Assembly (NCBI RefSeq): GCF_000263195.1
Contig: NC_018748.1
Coordinates: forward strand, 2,170,001-2,234,000
Length of the DNA stretch: 64,000 nt
DNA from: Emticicia oligotrophica DSM 17448
GTDB lineage: Bacteria > Bacteroidota > Bacteroidia > Cytophagales > Spirosomataceae
Reading direction: 5' to 3'
Notes under the pieces: generated by a model
Databases searched by the model: none
What the model saw: only the letters and a program-made list of their open reading frames with translations
Told to the model about the DNA's origin: nothing
Shown here: positions 43,588 to 50,307 of the stretch, piece by piece
How the letters are laid out: each line of letters begins with the position of its first letter
Numbering within the stretch: the stretch's first letter is position 1
Translations under genes and position numbers: made by a program

Positions 43588-45996
43588 TTAATTACGTGGC
43601 GGTTTTCCTCCACTAAGTAATCCTTGCATACGCTCCATAGTTTTCTTTTCTCCACAAAGTGATAAGAATGCCTCTCTTTCCAAATCCAATAAATATTGCT
43701 CAGTAACCATTTGTGGATAACTCAAATCTCCACCCGAAATTACGTAGGCCAGTTTATCGGCAATTTTCGCATCGTGTTCGGTGATGTATTTACCCATCAA
43801 CATACCCATGATACCCGCCTTGAAAAGAGCAATTCCTGCTTTTCCTTGTACCTTAATATCAGTGCGTTGTTTTGGTTGCGTATAACCATCTTCTGCCAAT
43901 TTGATGGCTTCTTCTTTTGCTTCAGCAATCAAACGACTACGATTCAATACAATTTTATCTCTGTCGTTTTTCAAATAACCCATATCAAAAGCCTCTTGTG
44001 CCGAAGTCGAAACTTTAGCTTGGGCGATATTCATAAAGGCATTTTGAAGAATATTTAATTCTGGGTCACCAGTTTTGTAGGCATCTGAGCAACGAAGTGC
44101 CATTTCTTTGGTTCCGCCACCTGCTGGAATCAAACCAACTCCTAATTCAACTAAGCCCATGTAGGTTTCGGCATGAGCCACAACCTTATCGGCATGAAGA
44201 TTTAGTTCGCAACCACCACCCAAAGCCAAGCTATGAGCCGCCGTTACGACAGGAATTGACGAATATCTTGCACGCATCATTGTTTGTTGGAATTGTGCAA
44301 TCATCATATTGATTTCGTCGTACTCTTGCTCGATGGCAAACATAAACAACATTGCCAAGTTCGCACCTGCTGAAAATGCTTCGTTAGAATCATTTCCAAC
44401 AACCAAACCTCTAAAATCTTTCTCGGCAATAGCATACGCTTTATTCAAGCCTTCTACTACTTCTGCTCCGAAAGTATTCATTTTTGAGTGGAATTCTACG
44501 CCCGCAATGCCATCGCCCAAATCGAAAATTGTAGAACCTGCGTTTTTCCAAATGACGTTGGTTTGGCGAAGATTATCCAAAATAATGAATGATTCTGTTC
44601 CTGGAATTACTTTGTATGATTTACTCGGAATATCGTAATATTTACGTTTTCCTGCCTCAACTTTATAGAAAGTCTCATTGCCAGCTTCAAGCATTTCATA
44701 CACCCAAGCCGCTGGTTTGAGGTTGAGGTCTTCCATGATTTTTATCATCGGACGAACCCCAATGGCATCCCAAGTTTCAAACATACCCATTTGCCAGCCA
44801 AAACCTGAGCAAATAGCGGCATCAATTCTATATAATTCGTCTGAAATTTCTGGAATACGATTCGTTGCATAACGGAAACCATCGGCAAAAGTTTTGCGGT
44901 AAAACTCACCTGCTTTGTCTTTACCAGCCAAAAGAACCGAGAAGCGTTTTTTCAAATCGTCGATACTTTTGGTGCTTTCAAGGGTAGCAAATTTTACTTT
45001 TTCTGAAGGTTTATATTCAAAAGATTTAAGGTCTAAAGCCAAAATAAGCGTTTTGCCTTTTTCATCCTTCGTCTTTTTGTAGAAACCTTGACCTGTTTTA
45101 TCTCCGAGCCATTTGTTTTCCATTAATTTGGCCATTGTTGGCGGCAAAATAAAGGCATCTTTCGACTCGTCGGTTTCTAAAACATTGATTAGGTTATTAC
45201 AAACATTAACTGTTGTATCTAAACCAACCACATCTGACAAGCGAAAAGTACCTGATTTCGGGCGACCAACCACTGTACTGGTGAGTTTGTCAACTTCTTC
45301 AACGGTCAAGCCCATTTCTTCGGCCACTCTGATGGTTTGAACCATCGCATAAATTCCTAAACGATTGGCGATAAATGCTGGCGTATCTTTACACAAAACG
45401 GTTGTTTTTCCCAAAAATAAATCGCCGTAGTGCATCAAGAAATCAACCACCGATTTGTCAGTTTTGTCAGTTGGGATGATTTCCAACAAACGTAAATAGC
45501 GTGGTGGATTGAAGAAGTGAGTACCGCAGAAATGTTTCTGGAAATCTTCTGAGCGGCCTTCTGCCATCAAATGAATCGGAATACCCGAAGTATTTGAGGT
45601 GATAAGTGTACCTGGCTTACGGAACTTCTCAACTTTGTCGTAGATAATTTTCTTGATGTCGAGACGCTCAACAACTACCTCGATAATCCAATCGTAGGCA
45701 GCGATTTTTGGCATATCGTCATCAAAATTGCCCAGTTTTACTCGGCTCAGTGATTTCTGACTAAAAATTGGCGAAGGACTTGCCTTTACTGCAGCTTGGA
45801 AAAGTTCACCCACGATTCTGTTGCGAACAGCAGGGTGCGAAGTGTCGAGTCCTTTGGCTTTTTCGGCGTCGTTTGGTTCTTTCGGAACCATGTCGAGGAG
45901 TAGCACCTCCACTCCGATATTAGCAAAGTGCAACGCAATACGGCTTCCCATAATGCCCGCACCCAAAACAACTACTTTTTTGATACTACGATTCAT
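43588..45996 (-). CDS. fadN: 3-hydroxyacyl-CoA dehydrogenase / enoyl-CoA hydratase fusion (FadN-like order)
   Basis: 802 residues. The dehydrogenase half comes first (VVLGAGIMGSRIALHFANIGVEVLLLD; HFCGTHFFNPPRYLRLLEIIP; DTPAFIANRLGIYAMV). The crotonase half follows from about residue 500 (FRGLVVGNDSNEAFSAGANLAMLF; AAHSLALGGGCELNLHADKVVAHAETYMGLVELGVGLIPAGGGT). This order is the reverse of E. coli FadB and matches Bacillus FadN. It hydrates enoyl-CoA and oxidises the 3-hydroxyacyl-CoA with NAD in beta-oxidation. It is in one operon with the thiolase downstream and the thioesterase-like genes upstream. Confidence 0.95.
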   Translation of the reverse strand: MNRSIKKVVVLGAGIMGSRIALHFANIGVEVLLLDMVPKEPNDAEKAKGLDTSHPAVRNRIVGELFQAAVKASPSPIFSQKSLSRVKLGNFDDDMPKIAAYDWIIEVVVERLDIKKIIYDKVEKFRKPGTLITSNTSGIPIHLMAEGRSEDFQKHFCGTHFFNPPRYLRLLEIIPTDKTDKSVVDFLMHYGDLFLGKTTVLCKDTPAFIANRLGIYAMVQTIRVAEEMGLTVEEVDKLTSTVVGRPKSGTFRLSDVVGLDTTVNVCNNLINVLETDESKDAFILPPTMAKLMENKWLGDKTGQGFYKKTKDEKGKTLILALDLKSFEYKPSEKVKFATLESTKSIDDLKKRFSVLLAGKDKAGEFYRKTFADGFRYATNRIPEISDELYRIDAAICSGFGWQMGMFETWDAIGVRPMIKIMEDLNLKPAAWVYEMLEAGNETFYKVEAGKRKYYDIPSKSYKVIPGTESFIILDNLRQTNVIWKNAGSTIFDLGDGIAGVEFHSKMNTFGAEVVEGLNKAYAIAEKDFRGLVVGNDSNEAFSAGANLAMLFMFAIEQEYDEINMMIAQFQQTMMRARYSSIPVVTAAHSLALGGGCELNLHADKVVAHAETYMGLVELGVGLIPAGGGTKEMALRCSDAYKTGDPELNILQNAFMNIAQAKVSTSAQEAFDMGYLKNDRDKIVLNRSRLIAEAKEEAIKLAEDGYTQPKQRTDIKVQGKAGIALFKAGIMGMLMGKYITEHDAKIADKLAYVISGGDLSYPQMVTEQYLLDLEREAFLSLCGEKKTMERMQGLLSGGKPPRN

Positions 45997-46040
45997 GGTT
46001 TTGTGTTTGATTTTTTTATTTCTTGATTTTCTTTGTGTCT

Positions 46041-46087
46041 CTTAGTTCCTTAGTGGTTAGAAAAATAATTACCACTAAGGAACTAAG
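46041..46087. repeat. perfect 17-base hairpin beside the GxxExxY gene
   Basis: CTTAGTTCCTTAGTGGT at 46041-46057 pairs exactly with 46071-46087 around a 13-base loop. It lies between the GxxExxY stop and the fadN start and overlaps the inner flanking repeat of that gene. Confidence 0.85.
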
Positions 46088-46097
46088 ATTCACTAAG
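46077..46097. repeat. left arm of the inverted repeat flanking the GxxExxY gene
   Basis: Twenty-one bases at 46077-46097 match the inverse complement of 46507-46527 with three mismatches; both are made of ACTAAG-type words. Together they bracket the GxxExxY coding region closely. Confidence 0.75.
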
Positions 46098-46098
46098 G

Positions 46099-46503
46099 TT
46101 AATCAGGTAATGCTGAAAAATATTCATTTACGAAGGGTTTTATGCTTCTTGTAATATTATCTGTATGGAAATTTATTAGTAAACCTTTAGGCTTTTTGAG
46201 TAGTTTCATATAAGTAAGAAGTTGTGCCTCGTGAATTGGATGTATTTGCTCAACAGCTTTTAGTTCGACAATTACGGAGTCATTTACCATAACATCAAGT
46301 TTTAGTTCAGCTTGTACTTGAATGTTTTTATAAATTACAGGCACAGTCATTTGCCGAACAATACTAAAGCCCTTACTTTGTAATTCATGACAAAAACAAG
46401 ATTCGTAAACACCTTCCAACAAACCAGCCCCTAATTGTTTATGCACTTCAATAGCACAGCCAACAACTTCATAAGCTAATTGATTTATGCTCTTTTTTGT
46501 CAT
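46099..46503 (-). CDS. GxxExxY family protein
   Basis: 134 residues containing the naming motif in GAGLLEGVYESCFCHEL (G-x-x-E-x-x-Y). Nuclease-fold-like strands follow: VQAELKLDVMVNDSVIVELKAVEQIHPIHEAQLLTYMKLLKKPKGLLINF. The E-L-K-A pattern after a hydrophobic strand is reminiscent of PD-(D/E)XK nucleases (D...ExK). The family is found as scattered single genes in Bacteroidota and other genomes and, like the four-helix-bundle proteins, in rRNA intervening sequences. Function unproven. It interrupts the fad operon here. Confidence 0.92.
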   Translation of the reverse strand: MTKKSINQLAYEVVGCAIEVHKQLGAGLLEGVYESCFCHELQSKGFSIVRQMTVPVIYKNIQVQAELKLDVMVNDSVIVELKAVEQIHPIHEAQLLTYMKLLKKPKGLLINFHTDNITRSIKPFVNEYFSALPD

Positions 46504-46506
46504 TTT

Positions 46507-46527
46507 CTTAGTGTACCTTAGTCCCTT
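46507..46527. repeat. right arm of the inverted repeat flanking the GxxExxY gene
   Basis: Partner of 46077-46097. Immediately beyond it 46533-46546 forms a small ACCGC-CGAA-GCGGT hairpin. Confidence 0.75.
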
Positions 46528-46555
46528 ATCGGACCGCCGAAGCGGTGGTTAAAAT

Positions 46556-46870
46556 CTATAATTGACTTTGTAATCTTTTCACAAGCATCGTTATTATTCG
46601 ACGATTTAGCTCAGTTTCCATCGAAATGTAATCTTTATATTGCTCAACGGAAAGTTTCCCGATTATCATTCCAACAAAATAATTGCGTAATTGTGCGTCT
46701 TTTTTGATGGTATTTTCGATGTAATTAGCTTGGTCTTCGGGCGAATACTTTTCAAATACAACTTTATGTTTGACCAAATATTGCTTAAAAACAGCAATCA
46801 ATAACTCATTTTGTTCTTTCAAAATCGGTCTTAAAAACTCATTCTGAAAATTTTCTTCTGCTGAAATCAT
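46556..46870 (-). CDS. conserved small protein of the fad operon, unknown
   Basis: The ATG at 46870 overlaps the stop of the hotdog gene (ATGA), a strong sign of coupled translation; the 104-residue product starts MISAEENFQNEFLRP. It is predominantly helical (LKEQNELLIAVFKQYLVKHKVVFEKYSPEDQANYIENTIKKDAQLRNYFVGMIIGKLS) with no signal or membrane segment. I do not recognise a named family. Its place in the operon suggests a role alongside the thioesterase-like protein or the beta-oxidation enzymes. Confidence 0.8.
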   Translation of the reverse strand: MISAEENFQNEFLRPILKEQNELLIAVFKQYLVKHKVVFEKYSPEDQANYIENTIKKDAQLRNYFVGMIIGKLSVEQYKDYISMETELNRRIITMLVKRLQSQL

Positions 46871-47364
46871 GTATGTTTTTTCTTCAAAATCCAAGCCCAA
46901 ATCATCTCCGTTACAACTACTTCTTCTTCCGTTTCATCTGTCACTTTTACCGTAACATTCACTTCGCCTTTGTCTGTTTCTCTGATTTGCTTTATTTGCT
47001 CTTCGGTTAGTGTAGCTACGGCTCTTTGCCTTCCCTGACTTCGCTTGATAAACTTCACTGAAAGGTGTTTCATGAGTGGAAGTTTATCATCGGGAATATT
47101 CATGCCAACCACCATGCCCGAAGCCGTTTCGGCTAAAAGTGTTGTTGCGGCGGCATGAATTTGCCCAATGTGATTTTGTACTTTGTTTTTATTTGGAAGT
47201 GTTATTGCGACCTCTTGACAAGTCATTTTCTCGAAATGTATGCCTGCTGTACCAACAAACTTAACGAATCGACCGATGGCGAAGTCACGCATGAAACTAC
47301 GCATAAATGAAGGTAGTCTTTGTAGTCTGGCTAAGGTACGATTGAGATTGTTGTTGTACTCCAT
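46867..47364 (-). CDS. DUF4442 / PaaI-like hotdog-fold protein, putative acyl-CoA thioesterase
   Basis: 165 residues with the DUF4442 hotdog pattern: GIHFEKMTCQEVAITLPNKNKVQNHIGQIHAAATTLLAETASG, then MKHLSVKFIKRSQGRQRAVATL. Hotdog proteins of this kind hydrolyse or bind acyl-CoA thioesters. It is the first gene of the fad operon and lies directly behind the promoter with two palindromic operators, so it would be the most strongly expressed of the set. Confidence 0.87.
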   Translation of the reverse strand: MEYNNNLNRTLARLQRLPSFMRSFMRDFAIGRFVKFVGTAGIHFEKMTCQEVAITLPNKNKVQNHIGQIHAAATTLLAETASGMVVGMNIPDDKLPLMKHLSVKFIKRSQGRQRAVATLTEEQIKQIRETDKGEVNVTVKVTDETEEEVVVTEMIWAWILKKKHT

Positions 47365-47387
47365 AAATTTTGGAATAATGGTACTTT

Positions 47388-47402
47388 AGTATGCTTGCAT
47401 AA
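47388..47402. promoter_or_regulatory. operator A of the fad operon (TATGC-nn-GCATA palindrome)
   Basis: AGTATGCTTGCATAA contains the palindrome TATGC-TT-GCATA. It lies just downstream of the -7 element and covers the expected start site of the minus-strand promoter, a repressor position. Confidence 0.75.
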
Positions 47403-47410
47403 TTTCGGAA

Positions 47411-47440
47411 CAAATATACGTGAAAGATATTAGTATGCAA
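47411..47440 (-). promoter_or_regulatory. Bacteroidota-type promoter of the fad operon
   Basis: On the minus strand TTG (47438-47440), a 19-base spacer and TATATTTG (47411-47418) match the consensus. The -33 end lies within operator B and the start region lies at operator A, so the promoter is enclosed by both sites. Confidence 0.8.
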
Positions 47441-47446
47441 GCATAC
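47432..47446. promoter_or_regulatory. operator B of the fad operon (TATGC-nn-GCATA palindrome)
   Basis: AGTATGCAAGCATAC repeats operator A except at the two central bases and overlaps the -33 element. The centre-to-centre distance between A and B is 44 bases, about four helical turns. Confidence 0.75.
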
Positions 47447-47614
47447 CAATATAAAATTTGTTTTTACAAGATTTATTATGAAAAAAAAAATAAATAGAGG
47501 GTAGGGCGTTTTCTATTGAAACCAAACTTTATGAGGTATCGTTTTAGGGGAAAGTACTACTTATTTTGTCTTAATAGTCGAAATAATTCATCACAAAATC
47601 TACCAATTTACATT

Positions 47615-48460
47615 ATGAAACTATTACCAATTGAACGCCGCAGCAATTTAAGTCGAGAAGAATTTATTGAGAGTTATTTGAAGCCTAAGAAACCAGTTAT
47701 TTTTACTGATTTGGTGAAAGATTGGCCCGCTTTAGAAAAATGGACTTTCGATTGGCTACGAACCAATTATGGGCATATACAGGTGCCACTGTTCGATAAC
47801 CACATTCACGACACAAAAAATTATTTCCAAGCCGCCAAAACAATGCCTTTTGGTGACTATCTATCCTTGATTGAGCAAGGTCCTACTGATTTACGTATAT
47901 TTTTATTTGATATTTTCAAGATTGTGCCCGAATTAGCCAATGATATTCGTTTCCCTACAATTATGGATGGATTCTTGAAAAATTATAAATTTATGTTTTT
48001 TGGTGGGCAAAATTCAGTTGTGAATTTACACTATGACATGGACTGCTCAAATGTATTTTTAACTCAGTTTCAGACACGCAAGCAGGCAATTCTTTTCGCA
48101 CCCGATAAAAGTGCTAATCTTTATCAACATCCATTTACGGTGCAGAGTCACGTAAACCCGCTTAATCCTGATTATGAGCGTTATCCTGCTATGAAAAATT
48201 TGGAAGGATATGAAGCCACTTTTGGTCATGGCGAAACACTCTTCATTCCATCTTTATGGTGGCATTATATAAAGTATGTTGATGGTGGATTTAGTTTGGC
48301 ACTTCGAGCAAATGATTCTATCTTTACAACTGCTCGTGGTGGTTGGAATGTGGTAAGACATACGTTTATTGATAAAGGTATGACCAAGCTTATCGGCGAG
48401 CCTTGGAAACAGTGGAAAGAACAAAAAGCTGTAGAAAATGCCAATGCAGTATTAGCATAA
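47615..48460 (+). CDS. cupin-like / JmjC-type 2-oxoglutarate-dependent oxygenase
   Basis: The ATG at 47615 gives 281 residues; the frame stays open upstream from a TTG without similarity. Cupin_8 features: KPVIFTDLVKDWPALEKWTFDWLRTNYG, the iron-binding HxD in NLHYDMDCSNVFLTQF, and the distal His in FIPSLWWHYIKY. These are the ligands of Fe(II) in JmjC-like hydroxylases (relatives of FIH and tRNA hydroxylases). Target residue or molecule unknown. The formyl-THF cyclo-ligase gene follows after 21 bases. Confidence 0.88.
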   Translation: MKLLPIERRSNLSREEFIESYLKPKKPVIFTDLVKDWPALEKWTFDWLRTNYGHIQVPLFDNHIHDTKNYFQAAKTMPFGDYLSLIEQGPTDLRIFLFDIFKIVPELANDIRFPTIMDGFLKNYKFMFFGGQNSVVNLHYDMDCSNVFLTQFQTRKQAILFAPDKSANLYQHPFTVQSHVNPLNPDYERYPAMKNLEGYEATFGHGETLFIPSLWWHYIKYVDGGFSLALRANDSIFTTARGGWNVVRHTFIDKGMTKLIGEPWKQWKEQKAVENANAVLA

Positions 48461-48481
48461 CTTTCGAAGGCAACGAATAAT

Positions 48482-49060
48482 ATGCAAAAACAAGATTTAA
48501 GAAAAGAATATCTTCGGCAACGAAAAGCCCTCAGCGAACAAGTCGTGGAGGGCTTTTCTCGAAAAATACATGATTGGTTTTTTAGGAGTTTTGCTGTTCA
48601 CTCATTTGCCACAATTCATACTTTTTTGCCAATAAAACACAATAATGAGGTAGATACTTGGCTCATTATCAAAACTCTACAAAAAGATTTTGCTGCTGAT
48701 ATCGTCATTCCGAAAAGCCACCCAAATGGTACAATGACTAATTATTTATTGACCGAAAAAACGGTTTTGGAAGAAAGTAACTTAAAAATTATTGAGCCAA
48801 ACGAAACTCAGAACTCAGAACTCAGAACTCAGAACTCGAAAATAGATTTAGTACTTATTCCATTGCTTTGCTTTGATAAAAAAGGTTATCGAGTAGGTTA
48901 CGGTAAGGGTTATTATGACCGATTTTTAGCAGAATGTCGCCCCGATGTAATGAAAATTGGTCTTTCGTTGTTTGAACCAGTTGAAGAAATAGCAATTGAT
49001 GAATTTGATGTAAAGATGGATTACTGCATAACACCAAATAAAATTTGGAGTTTTTTGTAA
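48482..49060 (+). CDS. 5-formyltetrahydrofolate cyclo-ligase
   Basis: 192 residues. The N-terminal MQKQDLRKEYLRQRKALSEQ and the C-terminal signature DLVLIPLLCFDKKGYRVGYGKGYYDRFLAE are those of the enzyme that converts 5-formyl-THF to 5,10-methenyl-THF using ATP. Residues around 108-119 (ETQNSELRTQNS) are encoded by a heptanucleotide tandem repeat and fall in a variable loop before the conserved IDLVLIP. The frame is intact. Confidence 0.94.
   Translation: MQKQDLRKEYLRQRKALSEQVVEGFSRKIHDWFFRSFAVHSFATIHTFLPIKHNNEVDTWLIIKTLQKDFAADIVIPKSHPNGTMTNYLLTEKTVLEESNLKIIEPNETQNSELRTQNSKIDLVLIPLLCFDKKGYRVGYGKGYYDRFLAECRPDVMKIGLSLFEPVEEIAIDEFDVKMDYCITPNKIWSFL
48805..48837 (+). repeat. heptanucleotide tandem repeat inside the cyclo-ligase gene
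   Basis: Four exact AACTCAG units plus a partial fifth. The unit length is not a multiple of three, so gain or loss of one unit would shift the reading frame, while a three-unit change would keep it. Confidence 0.95.
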
Positions 49061-49099
49061 TTTTTGTACTATTCCAAGAAATCAAACCGAATTTTACAT

Positions 49100-49194
49100 T
49101 ATCTTTGCACATTAAGATTTGTTGCCCCAAAAATCTTGATTGTTTTTTATAAACTTAAAAATACCCCCCATTTAGGGGCTGGGGGTTTACTAAA
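49100..49194 (+). promoter_or_regulatory. leader of asd with a -7 element and two hairpins
   Basis: TATCTTTG at 49100-49107 fits the -7 consensus, though a -33 partner is not at the normal distance. The leader then holds AAGATTT/AAATCTT (49114-49137) followed by a T-run near 49143-49148, and a C-run/G-run stem near 49153-49184. The first hairpin plus T-run could act as an attenuator. Inference. Confidence 0.35.
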
Positions 49195-50187
49195 ATGAAA
49201 ATTGCAGTAGTTGGTGCAACTGGCTTAGTTGGCACTGAAATCTTGAAAGTATTGGCGGAAAGAAACTTTCCTGTTACCGAAATCATTCCCGTTGCATCCG
49301 AAAAATCAATTGGTAAACAGGTTGAATTTAAGGGTAAACAGTTTACGGTGGTAGGCTACGAAGATGCTATTAAGATGAAACCTGCGGTTGCGATTTTCTC
49401 AGCAGGAGGAAGTACTTCATTGGCAGTTGCACCATTGTTTGCTGAGGCAGGTATTCCTGTAATTGACAACTCTTCGGCGTGGAGAATGGACCCAACTAAA
49501 AAATTGGTTGTTCCAGAAGTAAACGCAAACGTGATTACGGCAGAAGATAAAATCATTGCCAATCCAAATTGTTCGACAATCCAGATGGTAGTGGTAATGA
49601 AGCCATTACACGATAAATATAAAATCAAACGTGTAGTTGTTTCTACGTACCAATCAGTAACAGGTACTGGGAAAGCAGCCGTTGACCAGTTATTTGCAGA
49701 ACGCGTAGGTGATGACAGCGTGAAGAAAGTATATCCGCACAAAATCGATCTTAACGTTTTGCCTCATATTGATGTGTTCTTAGATAATGGTTATACCAAA
49801 GAAGAAATGAAAATGGTAAACGAAACTAAGAAAATCATGGGTGATGATAATATTGCTGTTACGGCAACAACAGTTCGTATCCCAACGGTTGGTGGTCACT
49901 CAGAAGCAGTAAACATTGAGTTTGAAAATGATTTCGATTTAGAGGAAGTTCGTAAGATTTTGAGCGAAACCGAAGGCGTTATCGTACAAGACGACGTGAA
50001 GAATTTCGTTTATCCAATGCCAATCAATTCGCATGGAAAAGATGAAGTTTTTGTTGGACGTATCCGTCGTGACGAATCTCAAGCTAATACATTAAATCTT
50101 TGGGTGGTTGCCGATAACCTCCGTAAAGGTGCTGCTACTAACGCTGTTCAGATTGCTGAATATATGTTGAAAGCAAATTTATTGTAA
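49195..50187 (+). CDS. asd: aspartate-semialdehyde dehydrogenase
   Basis: 330 residues with the NADP site VVGATGLVGTEILKVLAER at the N-terminus, the catalytic Cys in IANPNCSTIQM, and the substrate-binding segments STYQSVTGTGKAAVDQLF and RIPTVGGHSEAVNIEFE. It reduces aspartyl phosphate to the semialdehyde, the branch point to lysine/diaminopimelate, threonine and methionine. Monocistronic with its own terminator at about 50214-50236. Confidence 0.97.
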   Translation: MKIAVVGATGLVGTEILKVLAERNFPVTEIIPVASEKSIGKQVEFKGKQFTVVGYEDAIKMKPAVAIFSAGGSTSLAVAPLFAEAGIPVIDNSSAWRMDPTKKLVVPEVNANVITAEDKIIANPNCSTIQMVVVMKPLHDKYKIKRVVVSTYQSVTGTGKAAVDQLFAERVGDDSVKKVYPHKIDLNVLPHIDVFLDNGYTKEEMKMVNETKKIMGDDNIAVTATTVRIPTVGGHSEAVNIEFENDFDLEEVRKILSETEGVIVQDDVKNFVYPMPINSHGKDEVFVGRIRRDESQANTLNLWVVADNLRKGAATNAVQIAEYMLKANLL

Positions 50188-50213
50188 CACAATTTTCTAA
50201 ATTGTAGTTTTAT

Positions 50214-50236
50214 AAGGGAAGGCATTTTTAATGTCT
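50214..50236 (+). terminator. rho-independent terminator after asd
   Basis: AAGGGAAG pairs with CTTCCCTT around a T-rich loop, followed by further T residues. Confidence 0.75.
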
Positions 50237-50242
50237 TCCCTT

Positions 50243-50275
50243 TTTGTTTTAAATCTTATCAAAAGATTACATTTG
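50243..50275 (+). promoter_or_regulatory. Bacteroidota-type promoter of the penicillin-acylase-like gene
   Basis: TTTG at 50243-50246, a 21-base spacer, and TACATTTG at 50268-50275. The predicted start leaves a leader of about 25 bases to the ATG at 50308, supporting that start over an upstream in-frame GTG, which falls inside the -7 box. Confidence 0.7.
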
Positions 50276-50307
50276 TGCTAATCAAGCAATTACAATTCAA
50301 CCTTATA

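Noticed and set aside
43696-44058. 120-codon frame opposite fadN
   Set aside because: Antisense to a conserved enzyme; composition reflects the complementary strand.
46099-46503. GxxExxY and four-helix-bundle genes considered as a toxin-antitoxin pair
   Set aside because: They are separated by fadN, have separate flanks and neither family is an established toxin or antitoxin.
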